This document shows, one piece after another, positions 28,058 through 38,204 of a stretch of DNA of 64,000 bases. Every line of letters begins with the position of its first letter. The stretch's first letter is position 1. The translations under genes and the position numbers were made by a program. Location: NCBI RefSeq assembly GCF_030161875.1, contig NZ_BSVA01000001.1, positions 1,240,001-1,304,000 of the forward strand, in the 5' to 3' direction. Under the pieces are notes generated by a model. It was not told the DNA's origin. It did no database searches and worked only from the letters and a program-made list of their open reading frames with translations. The stretch comes from Homoserinibacter gongjuensis. GTDB lineage: Bacteria > Actinomycetota > Actinomycetes > Actinomycetales > Microbacteriaceae.

Positions 28058-28662
28058 CAGACGAGCCCCTCGGTGTCGCGCTGCAGACGCTCGCCCGCGC
28101 GGATGATGTAGGCCAGAACCCCGAGCACGATCGCGAGGCCGAGAAGGGTGAAGTTGGGCACGAAGGTGTAGGTGCCGACGCCCCACTCGAGGGGAAGCGA
28201 CGCTCGATCGACGGTGGCCGGGTCCGCATCCTCGGGATATCGGAGGCCCGTGTAGAGCATGAGGTTGCGCACGAACTGCACGACGGTCGCACCGAGTGCG
28301 AGAACGACGGCGAGTGCTGCGGTCGAGCGCGACACCGCGGTGTCGAAGCGCACCCCGCGACGCACGCGCCAGGCGAGATCCGCGATGATCCACGCCATGC
28401 CGCTCACCACGAGGCATGCGAGCAGGAACGAGATGGCGTTCAGCAGACGGAGGCCGAGCGGAAGGCCGGACAGCAGACCCCGTTCGGGTTCGAAGATCCC
28501 CGCGCCGGGTGAGGCGACGGTGTCGCCCACGATCGAAACGATGAGGTAGGCGATCCCCACGACCATCGCGCCGACCGCGACGGCCAGCCCCGCGATCCGG
28601 ATGCCGCCGAGCGCCACGAGGCGCGTCGCGCCCGCCGCACGTGCGGCCGTGATCACGCCCAT
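28057..28662 (-). CDS. DUF2975 membrane protein
   Basis: 201 residues with four predicted helices in two pairs. The motif GVRFDTAVSRSTAALAVVLA before helix three is characteristic of DUF2975 (compare F-x-x-x-x-x-R). It ends RLQRDTEGLV, nearly the same tail as the upstream paralogue (RLRREAEGLV). The start overlaps the upstream stop (ATGA) and its own stop abuts the XRE ATG. Function unknown; the pair may form a heteromeric membrane complex that controls the XRE protein. Confidence 0.82.
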   Translation of the reverse strand: MGVITAARAAGATRLVALGGIRIAGLAVAVGAMVVGIAYLIVSIVGDTVASPGAGIFEPERGLLSGLPLGLRLLNAISFLLACLVVSGMAWIIADLAWRVRRGVRFDTAVSRSTAALAVVLALGATVVQFVRNLMLYTGLRYPEDADPATVDRASLPLEWGVGTYTFVPNFTLLGLAIVLGVLAYIIRAGERLQRDTEGLV

Positions 28663-29285
28663 CACACGAGCCCCTCGGCCTCTCGACGCAGGCGGTCGCC
28701 GACGGCGAAGACGGTGCCCGCGAGCGCCGCGACGAACGCGCCCAGCACGAAGGGGAAGAGGTCGACCGCCATGATGACGTTGTCGAAGGTGCCCTGGGAG
28801 AGCTGCGCGAAAGCGGCGTTGGCGCCCATGTTGCCGAAGAACGGCACCGCCGCGAAGCCGAGCACGCCGACGATGCCCGCCGTGCCGACGAGGCGCGTGT
28901 TGCGGCGGCTGAAGGTGCGGCCGCGCATGGCCGAGACGGTCACGAGGCCGAGGGTGGTCACGAGGGTCCAGATGGTCGCGACGACGGCGAGCTGCTGCAG
29001 CACGAGCGCCGCGACAGCGGCGCCGGGCAGGCTCGGCACGGTCAGCACGGCCCGATCCAGCTCGACCTCGATGAGCGCGCCGTCGGGGCCGATGGGGGCC
29101 TGCGCGAGGGTTCCGGTGAACTCGCCGAGCACCTCGACGTCGTGATTGCCGAGCACCTCGGCGATGCGGATGCCGGCGAACACGGCGGTGGTGACGGCGA
29201 TGGCCGCACCAGCCGCCATGAGGATCCACATGCTCACCCGGTCGGCCCGCGAGAGGTGGGGTTCCAGCTGCACGCTGTTCTGCAT
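28662..29285 (-). CDS. DUF2975-like membrane protein, paralogue of the next gene
   Basis: 207 residues, four predicted helices, with GRTFSRRNTRLVGTAGIVGVLGF corresponding to the DUF2975 motif. An external loop of about 45 residues (VEVLGEFTGTLAQAPIGPDG...) separates the first two helices. First gene of the operon; its ATG has AAGGAAGGA upstream. It resembles the 28057 protein in topology and in its C-terminal tail, so the two probably arose by duplication. Function unknown. Confidence 0.8.
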   Translation of the reverse strand: MQNSVQLEPHLSRADRVSMWILMAAGAAIAVTTAVFAGIRIAEVLGNHDVEVLGEFTGTLAQAPIGPDGALIEVELDRAVLTVPSLPGAAVAALVLQQLAVVATIWTLVTTLGLVTVSAMRGRTFSRRNTRLVGTAGIVGVLGFAAVPFFGNMGANAAFAQLSQGTFDNVIMAVDLFPFVLGAFVAALAGTVFAVGDRLRREAEGLV

Positions 29286-29299
29286 CCGAGTGTCCTTCC

Positions 29300-29334
29300 T
29301 TATCGACTGTCGTTAACATAACGACTATCGATAA
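29300..29334. promoter_or_regulatory. Long dyad operator of the DUF2975-XRE operon
   Basis: Two 16-base arms, TTATCGACTGTCGTTA and TAACGACTATCGATAA, match at 14 of 16 positions as inverted repeats around ACA. The A/T-rich sequence is exceptional here. It lies 15 bases upstream of the first start codon, over the expected promoter and ribosome site region, and suits binding by the operon's XRE protein. Confidence 0.7.
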
Positions 29335-29352
29335 CCCCTCGCAAGCCCCATC

Positions 29353-29414
29353 CGCGAGTAGTCGTATCGGGTGCCCTTCCGGGCCGGTATCGGCACCTGA
29401 TACGACTACTCGCG
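29353..29414. repeat. Long palindrome upstream of clpC
   Basis: Two 23-base arms, CGCGAGTAGTCGTATCGGGTGCC at 29353-29375 and 29392-29414, differ from perfect symmetry at one position; the loop is 16 bases. It lies between the divergent DUF2975 operon and clpC. It is single-copy in the window and looks like another REP-like or cruciform-forming element rather than a protein operator. Confidence 0.75.
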
Positions 29415-29528
29415 ATGAGGAGGAGAGCGGATGCGCCCACGGCGAACAGGGGCATGCGGGAGCGGGGGCGCTCGTTACCCTCGATGTATCGCTGCGGCAA
29501 CCGTTGGTCGCGGCGTCAAGGAGTTGAA

Positions 29529-32041
<2,513 letters not shown>

Positions 32042-32054
32042 GCACGCGAACGGG

Positions 32055-32087
32055 CGGGGCGGGAGTCGTGAGACTCGCGCCCCGTTT
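32055..32087 (+). terminator. Rho-independent terminator of clpC
   Basis: A 13-base stem (CGGGGCGGGAGTC with GACTCGCGCCCCG, one mismatch) and 4-base loop are followed by TTT, 13 bases after the clpC stop. Confidence 0.8.
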
Positions 32088-32112
32088 CCGTGCGTGCGGG
32101 TAGCGTCGGGAC

Positions 32113-32915
32113 ATGACCGCTTCCGCTGCCGTCCCCGCGTTCGCTCTCTCGCTCGGCCTCGCGGGGAGCGTTCCCGCCGAGGTGGTGCGGCAGGCGGCGC
32201 GCGCGGCCGAGCAGGCGGGGCTGCACGCGCTCTGGCTCAACGACACCCCGGCAGGTGATGCGCTCGCGGGGCTCGCGGCCGCTGCGGAGGTCACGACGAC
32301 GCTGCGCCTCGCGACGGGCGTGATCCCCTCGATCGGCGCCCCGCCGCCGAGATCGCATCGAGCATCGCGCAGCTCGATCTGCCGCTGGATCGCCTCGTGC
32401 TGGGGGTCGGATCGGGTGCTGCGCGCCGCCCGCTGGGTCTCGTCGCCGAGGGCGTGGCCGAGTTGCAGGCGCGGCTCGACGTGCCGATCGTGCTGGGCGC
32501 CCTCGGGCCCGCGATGCGGCGCCTCGGTGCCGAGCGAGCCGACGGGCTGCTGCTGAGCTGGCTGACGCCGGCCACCGCATCCGCCGCCCGCCATGAGGCC
32601 GTCGCGGATGCGGCTGCCGCCGGTCGTGCGGCCCCGCGCGTCGTGCTCTACGCGCGTGCGATCACGGAACCGGGTGCGCTCGAGGCACTCCAGCAGGAGT
32701 CCGCGCGCTATGCGGGCTACCCGAACTATGCGGCGAACTTCGCGCGGATCGGCCACGGGGCCCTCGACGCGACGATCCGCGGCGTCGACCACGCAACCCT
32801 CGCATACGGTATCGCGGGCTACGTGGGCGCGGTCGACGAACTCGTGCTGCGGGCGATCACGGTCGACGACTCGGCTCACGCGGTGCGCCGGTTCATCGAC
32901 ACCGTCGTCGGATGA
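32113..32915 (+). CDS. Luciferase-like (LLM class) flavin/F420 oxidoreductase (one frameshift)
   Basis: About 267 residues with the TIM-barrel pattern of bacterial luciferase-like monooxygenases: AFALSLGLAGSVPAEVVRQAARAAEQAGLHALWLND, TTTLRLATGVIPSIG, LGVGSGAARRPLGLVAEG. One C is missing in the C4 run at 32339-32342. Restoring it gives APPAEIASSIAQLDLPLDRL, the expected next strand and helix. The ATG lies six bases after a TAGCGT box (leaderless). It is shorter than most family members, with a reduced C-terminal part. The cofactor (FMN or F420) and substrate are not predictable. Monocistronic after a clear terminator. Confidence 0.8.
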
Positions 32916-33018
32916 GCACGGGGCTATCAGCGGGGGCGGGGCTACCGCTAACCTGACAACGTCTCGGCGCCCTCCGAGTTCACCCGAATCCACCCGAACC
33001 CACCCGATCGGAGACGCC

Positions 33019-34248
33019 ATGCGTCGCGCCCGTACCCTGCCTCTCGCTCTCGCGGGCGGAGTCGCCCTCGCCCTCGTGGCGACGTCACCGGCCGCGGCCG
33101 CAAGCGTCACGTGGGTCTCACCGACAGATTCATGGTGGTCGGTCGGCGGCCCGTGGAGCGGCGGCGCCATCGCCGCGACGGGTGACGATGTGACGTTCGC
33201 GGGCGGCGACCGCTCCACCTACAACCTCGGCAACGTGACGTTCTCCTCGTTCCACTTCACCAATGCGCACACGATCGCCAACGGCGGTGGTGCGATCGGC
33301 CTCACGAACGGCCTCACCGTCGACGCGGGTGCACCGGTGACCATCCAGCCCGGAGTCACCACCTCGGGTGACCAGAGCTGGGCGGTGGCGACCGGTGCCG
33401 CGCTCACGCTCCCCTCGCAGGTGAACGTCGACCCGGCATCCACTCTCACCCTGCAGGTCGACGGCGTGATCGAGGTGACTACCGGCAACCTCGACGGTGC
33501 TGCCGCCGCATGCATCGTCAAGACGGGTGCCGGCGTATTGCGCTTCGCGGGCGGTGGTGGCGGCGTGGGATCGTGCGGTGCCGAGCCCGAGGGTCTGCGC
33601 GTGGAGGCCGGCGAGGTGCAGATCACGCCGGGCGCGAATCTGGGCGGCAAGTCGTTCCGTGTCGCGGGCGGCACCTTCACCGGCGGCGCGCTGGGCGCGG
33701 CCTCCGTCGTGCGGCAGCTCAACCTCGGCACGGGCACCGTGAGCCCGGGCGTCGCAGGAACCGACATCGGCGCCATCGACCTGTGGGGCACCTCGACCTG
33801 GACCGGCGGCAGCTACATGGTCGACTGGAACCCGGCCACCGGCGACGCCGACCTCGTGCGTGGCGTCGGCCAGGCGGTTTCGGTGGTCGACACCGTGCTC
33901 GAGCTGCGCCTTGCGTCCGCCGCGGCCGTCGGAGACGCCGTGACCGTGCTCAGTTCGGATGTCGCGGTCACCGGCGCCTTCCGCTCGCCGGCGGGCGCGG
34001 TGCTCGCCGACGGCGACGAGTTCGTCTCGGGTGGTCAGCGCTACGAGATCGGCTACACGGGCACCGCCGTGAACGTCACCTGGCTCGGCGCGGTGCCTGT
34101 GGCCCCCGCGCCCGCCCCGGCCGCCGACCCGACGCTCGCCGAGACGGGTGTCACGCCCGGCACCGGCCTCGCCGCGGCTGCCGCCGTGCTCGCGCTCGTG
34201 GGCGGCGTGCTGCTGGTGCGCCGTCGGCGCGCGACCGCCCGCCTCTGA
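33019..34248 (+). CDS. Sortase-anchored surface protein with beta-helix-like repeats (LAETG)
   Basis: 409 residues. A signal peptide (MRRARTLPLALAGGVALALVATSPAAAA) is followed by a beta-rich body with autotransporter-type strand repeats (VKTGAGVLRFAGGGG, LRVEAGEVQITPG, LTLQVDGVIEVTTGNLDG). A Pro/Ala linker leads to the sorting signal LAETG (near residue 375), a hydrophobic helix and the basic tail RRRRATARL. LAxTG is the signal used by class E sortases of actinobacteria. No sortase gene is in this window. The leader contains a short tandem of CACCCGAAYC-like units at about 32981-33011. Function unknown. Confidence 0.85.
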   Translation: MRRARTLPLALAGGVALALVATSPAAAASVTWVSPTDSWWSVGGPWSGGAIAATGDDVTFAGGDRSTYNLGNVTFSSFHFTNAHTIANGGGAIGLTNGLTVDAGAPVTIQPGVTTSGDQSWAVATGAALTLPSQVNVDPASTLTLQVDGVIEVTTGNLDGAAAACIVKTGAGVLRFAGGGGGVGSCGAEPEGLRVEAGEVQITPGANLGGKSFRVAGGTFTGGALGAASVVRQLNLGTGTVSPGVAGTDIGAIDLWGTSTWTGGSYMVDWNPATGDADLVRGVGQAVSVVDTVLELRLASAAAVGDAVTVLSSDVAVTGAFRSPAGAVLADGDEFVSGGQRYEIGYTGTAVNVTWLGAVPVAPAPAPAADPTLAETGVTPGTGLAAAAAVLALVGGVLLVRRRRATARL

Positions 34249-34272
34249 CCCGAGCGGGATCCACCCGACCGC

Positions 34273-34288
34273 ACCCCCGAACGGGGGT
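34273..34288 (+). terminator. Small GC hairpin after the LAETG protein gene
   Basis: ACCCCC-GAAC-GGGGGT, 24 bases after the stop and just upstream of the next gene's TAGGGT box. Weak evidence; it has no T-run. Confidence 0.35.
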
Positions 34289-34304
34289 CGCTAGGGTCGA
34301 AGGC

Positions 34305-35039
34305 ATGAACCACCACCGACTGCTCGTGCTTCCCGCGGTCGCGGCGCTCGCATTCGCCCTCACCGCGTGCGGCGGGCTCCCGTTCCCTCTGCCCGGCGGC
34401 GCCACGCCGTCGCCCGCCGTCCCCGCGGTCGATCCGCAGGCGGTCGACGTGCAGGCCGCCGAGGACCTCATGCGTGAGGCGCTGCCGGTGGCGCCGGCCG
34501 ACTTCGATGTCGAGAACAGCGAGGGTCTCGGCGAGCAGACCTTCGCCTCCGACTGGTCGGTCGTCGATCACGACGCCCGTCGGGTCGCGCGGGTGCTGCG
34601 CACCTCGGAGAGCCCCGGCTGGGCCGATTACAGCCGCGGTCCCGGCTATGTGTTCGACGTCGAGATCGTGCTCATGGAGAGCACGGATGCTGCGGGCGCC
34701 GCGTACAACGAGATCGCCTCCGCCGTCGCGCAGCCCTACGAGTACACCTCCGACGACGAGACCCTGCGCACCGAGTACGCGCCGCTGCCGGAGCCGAGTG
34801 GACGCTGGCCGTTCGGCACCGTGGAGCAGGCGACGGAGCAGACCTGGTCGACCGGGGAACGCGCATCCGGGTGGATCGTGTACTACCTCGCCGGCCCGTT
34901 CATCCTCACGGTGCGCGCCTCGGCCATTCCGGGCAACGACTCGGAGGGCGCGCTCGCGGAGTATGCCGATTCGGTCGTGCCGGGTCTCGCGGTGGCGGTC
35001 GACGCCCTGCCGGCGAAGCTCGCCGACGCCCAGGGGTGA
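34305..35039 (+). CDS. Putative lipoprotein
   Basis: 244 residues. The signal MNHHRLLVLPAVAALAFALTAC ends in the lipobox LTAC at Cys22, followed by a Pro/Ala linker. The mature domain (VAPADFDVENSEGLGEQTFASDWSVVDHDARRVARVL, later STGERASGWIVYYLAGPFILTVRASA) is not one I recognise; it looks like a ligand-binding or sensor domain of 180 residues. A TAGGGT box ends seven bases before the ATG, which suggests a leaderless mRNA. Extracytoplasmic, lipid-anchored. Intact. Confidence 0.75.
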   Translation: MNHHRLLVLPAVAALAFALTACGGLPFPLPGGATPSPAVPAVDPQAVDVQAAEDLMREALPVAPADFDVENSEGLGEQTFASDWSVVDHDARRVARVLRTSESPGWADYSRGPGYVFDVEIVLMESTDAAGAAYNEIASAVAQPYEYTSDDETLRTEYAPLPEPSGRWPFGTVEQATEQTWSTGERASGWIVYYLAGPFILTVRASAIPGNDSEGALAEYADSVVPGLAVAVDALPAKLADAQG

Positions 35040-35063
35040 GGGCGGTCGCCCTAGGCTGATCAG

Positions 35064-35570
35064 GTGACCAGCTCCTTCCGGGTGCGCCACGCGCGCACGC
35101 CCGACGTCCGCGGAATGCTCGAGATCATCGACCCCTACGTCGAGCGACGCATCCTGCTGGGCAAGGAGCGCGTGACGCTGTTCGAAGACATCCAGGAGTT
35201 CCGGGTGGCCGAGACGCCCGACGGCGAGCTCATCGGCTGCGGCGCGCTGCACGTGATCTGGGAGGACCTCGGCGAGATCCGCACGATCGCGGTCGCCGAG
35301 CCCTGGCTGCGCAAGGGCGTCGGGCATGCACTGCTCGAGCAGCTCGAGAGCGACGCTGCCGACCTCGGGCTCAGCCGACTGTTCTGCCTCACCTTCGAGA
35401 CCGACTTCTTCGGCGGCCACGGCTTCGCCCCGATCGGCGAGCAGCTCGTCGACCCCGAGGTCTACGCCGAGCTCGTGCGCTCCCCCGACGACGGCGTGGC
35501 CGAGTTTCTCGACCTCGCGCGCGTCAAGCAGAACACCCTCGGCAACACCCGGATGCTGAAGCAGCTGTAG
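35064..35570 (+). CDS. Amino-acid N-acetyltransferase (ArgA-like GNAT)
   Basis: 168-residue GNAT enzyme. The acetyl-CoA site is in IRTIAVAEPWLRKGVGHALLEQLE (V/I-x-x-x-x-x-x-G-x-G), and FETDFFGGHGF is a hallmark of the short actinobacterial N-acetylglutamate synthase type (ArgA of the Rv2747 kind). Its probable role is acetylation of glutamate at the start of arginine synthesis. The GTG is six bases after a TAGGCT box (leaderless). The assignment to arginine synthesis is by similarity in pattern, not by neighbours. Confidence 0.82.
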   Translation: MTSSFRVRHARTPDVRGMLEIIDPYVERRILLGKERVTLFEDIQEFRVAETPDGELIGCGALHVIWEDLGEIRTIAVAEPWLRKGVGHALLEQLESDAADLGLSRLFCLTFETDFFGGHGFAPIGEQLVDPEVYAELVRSPDDGVAEFLDLARVKQNTLGNTRMLKQL

Positions 35571-35660
35571 CGGGCCGCGGCACCTCCGAATCCCCCGGGA
35601 GTCCGCGCCATGCCGCGTGCGCATCCGGGTTCCCCGCGGGCCCGGGCCTACCCTGGCGGC

Positions 35661-36269
35661 ATGACGAGCCAGCAGCCGGGTCGCCTGCCTGCGTCGGTGT
35701 ACCGACGTCGGCGTCTGGTCGTGGGTCTCGGGGTGCTGGCCGTGGTCGTCGTGATCGTGCTGCTCATCGTGCGACCCGGAGCAGGAGCGGGCGAGAACCC
35801 GAAGGGCGCCGACGCCTCGAAGTCTCCCGATCCGAGCGCGAGCGAGACCGCGAAGTCCGACGGCAGCACGCCGTGCGACCCCGCCGCGATCCAGCTGACG
35901 CCGGTGACCGACAAGGAGAGTTACCAGCCCGGCGAGACCCCGATGATCTCGATGACGATCAAGAACGCGGGTGCCGCCGCGTGCACCTTCGACGTCGGCA
36001 CCGCGGCCCAGCTCTACGCGATCGTGAGCGGCTCCGACCCGATCTGGAACTCGCGGGACTGCCAGAGCGACCCGCAGCCGCTCGAGCAGGTGCTCGAACC
36101 CGGGATCGAGCTCACCACGACCCCGTTCGCGTGGGACCGCACCCGCTCATCCGCCGACACGTGCGAGGCGGATCGGCCGCAGGTGACGGCAGGCGGCGCC
36201 ACCTACCGCCTGTCGGTCTCGCTCGGCGAGGCGACGTCGGCGAGCGACGTGGCGTTCCTGCTGTTCTGA
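35661..36269 (+). CDS. Membrane-anchored DUF4232-like protein
   Basis: 202 residues. Short cytoplasmic start MTSQQPGRLPASVYRRRRL, one membrane helix (VVGLGVLAVVVVIVLLIV), a Ser/Lys/Asp/Pro-rich linker, then an external beta-sandwich domain with paired cysteines (CDPAAIQLTPV, ACTFDVG, DCQSDP, TCEADRP). KESYQPGETPMISMTIKNAG is an Ig-like first strand. Similar domains occur in many actinobacterial secreted proteins of unknown function. The ATG lies six bases after a TACCCT box. The weakly conserved end makes family assignment tentative. Confidence 0.7.
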   Translation: MTSQQPGRLPASVYRRRRLVVGLGVLAVVVVIVLLIVRPGAGAGENPKGADASKSPDPSASETAKSDGSTPCDPAAIQLTPVTDKESYQPGETPMISMTIKNAGAAACTFDVGTAAQLYAIVSGSDPIWNSRDCQSDPQPLEQVLEPGIELTTTPFAWDRTRSSADTCEADRPQVTAGGATYRLSVSLGEATSASDVAFLLF

Positions 36270-36305
36270 GTCTTCTTGCGCGGCGGTAATCCGCCGGGCT
36301 GCGCC

Positions 36306-36339
36306 GTTGTCGGTCACGAGCGTGGTCGCGACCGACAAC
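36306..36339. repeat. Single-copy palindrome GTTGTCGGTC...
   Basis: 14-base arms GTTGTCGGTCACGA and TCGCGACCGACAAC (one mismatch) with a 6-base loop, 37 bases after the stop of the DUF4232-like gene. It may be a terminator or another REP-like element. Confidence 0.6.
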
Positions 36340-36403
36340 GAGTGCGCACACCGCATCGTCGTGGCGCTGCCATGCGGTAGCGTCAAGCCAGCGCTGGAGC
36401 CCC

Positions 36404-38204
36404 ATGTCCGACACCACCACCACCGTCGCCGCGGAGCATGACGAGCAGCCCGCACAGCCGCGACCCGTCTCGCCGCTGCGGCGTGCCCTCGTGTGGGTCG
36501 CGGTGATCGGAGTCGTGGTGGCAGGGTCTGCGGGGCTCGCGGCGTCGGACCTCACGACGCCGGCCGTGCGCGGCGGCGCGGCGGCGCGGTTCGTGCCGGG
36601 CGACGGCACGGCATCTCTCGTGACGGCAGCGGATGGGGCGCGCACGGTGCGCGAGAACGCGCGCGACACGGGCCCCGGGCTGCTGCTCGAGCTGCCGAGC
36701 CTCGCGGGGGCGCATTTCTTCGAGGAGCGCACGAGCGAGTCGCTCACCTCGGCGCAACTCTGGCGCGAATCGCTGACCTACCTCGACGACGACACCCCAC
36801 AGAACACCACCCTGTACGAGCTCGACGACCGCGGCGTCTCGATGCTGACCTCGCTCGGCGGCGAGGTGGGTTTCAGCTACTCTCCCGGGCTCGTGGTGCT
36901 GCCGGCAGATGCCGCCCCCGGGGCGACCTGGCGGGGAGAGGGCGCGGCGATGCCGGGCAATCTCTACAGCTACCGGATGACCGGGGAGATCGCGGCCGCC
37001 GCCGACGGGTGCCTCCTCGCCACGACCGACACGCGGTACATCGAGCCGGAGAGCGGCGACGAGGTGCTCGCGATCCTCGAGGAGGCCACCTGGTGCCCGG
37101 GCCGCGGGATCGTGCTCGACGAGGGCGACGTGTCGGGCACCCGCGTGAGCTTCACGAGCGAACAGCTGCCCTCCACGGGCGGCCTCGCCCGCGACGTCGT
37201 GACCGAGCCGGCGGCATCCGAGTGGGACGAGGCGTCGCGCTGGCGGGCGCGCGACCTCGCGTTCCAGCTGAGCGACCCGGCCTACGGCGACTCGCCGCAG
37301 GGGTGCCCTTCGACGGCCTCGCGGCGGTGACCTCGGACGGCACGCTCGTGGCGTCGGTGGGCAGTCGCCTCGCCGGCTACACGGTCGAGGGCACGACGGC
37401 GACGCGCAGTTGGGTCGCCTCCCCGGCGGTGACCTGCTCGAGGTGACGGCCATCGGCGAGGTCACCCTCGTGACGACGGCCGAGCGCCGCCTGCTCGCCT
37501 ACGACGAGCGCGGTGCGCGCCTGTGGTCGATGCGGTTCCCGGATGTCGTGGTCGCCTCGCCGACGCCGGCGGGCGACGGCGACATCGTCGTGGTGAGCCT
37601 CGACGGCACGCTGCGGCGCATCGACCTCGCAACGGGTGAGACGGTGTGGTCGGTCGCGCTGCGCACGGATGTCTCCGAGGCTCCCGCGGTCGGCGGCGGC
37701 CTCGTGGTGATCGTCGACCGCGGTGGCGCCGTGCTCGCGCGCTCGCTCGCGGACGGCGCGGAACGCTGGAGTACCGAGCTCGCCTCGGCCGAGCGGGCCG
37801 CCATCGGCGACGGGCTCGTCGCGGTGCAGGGCAGCACGGGCGCGGTGTGGGTTCTGGAGGCGCGCGACGGCGCACGGCGCTGGGACTCCGACCAGCTCGG
37901 CGTCTCGCGCCGCATCGTCGTGCTCGGGGGAACCGTCGTCGCGCAGAGCGACGAGGGCACTGTCGCCTGGGATGCCGCGGGGCACCGGATCTGGTCGTCG
38001 GCGGCGAGCGAGGCGCTCGTGAGCGACGGGGACCACCTGGTGCTCGCGGGCGAGCAGGCGCTCGAGCGGCGCGGGCCCGATGGCGAGCTCTTCGATGAGG
38101 TCGAGATCGGACCCGGACCCCTCGGCGCGACGCGGGTGGTGCTCGCGACGCAGGGCGGCATCCGCATCCTGCACAGCAACACGACGGGGGTGGAGGTGCG
38201 ATGA
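36404..38204 (+). CDS. Membrane-anchored PQQ-like beta-propeller protein (two frameshifts)
   Basis: About 600 residues. N-terminal helix (ALVWVAVIGVVVAGSAGLAA) after a short cytoplasmic tail, then an extracytoplasmic domain. The second half is a BamB/PQQ-type beta-propeller with repeated units such as VTSDGTLVASVGSRLAGY, VSLDGTLRRIDLATGETVWSV and VQGSTGAVWVLEARDGARRW. Frames rejoin with one G at 37300-37303 (DSPQGVPFDGLAA) and one C at 37421-37424 (VASPGGDLLEV). Start ATG with GGAG upstream. The last bases overlap the ATG of a 611-residue membrane protein, so the two are coupled and probably form one complex. Function unknown. Confidence 0.8.
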
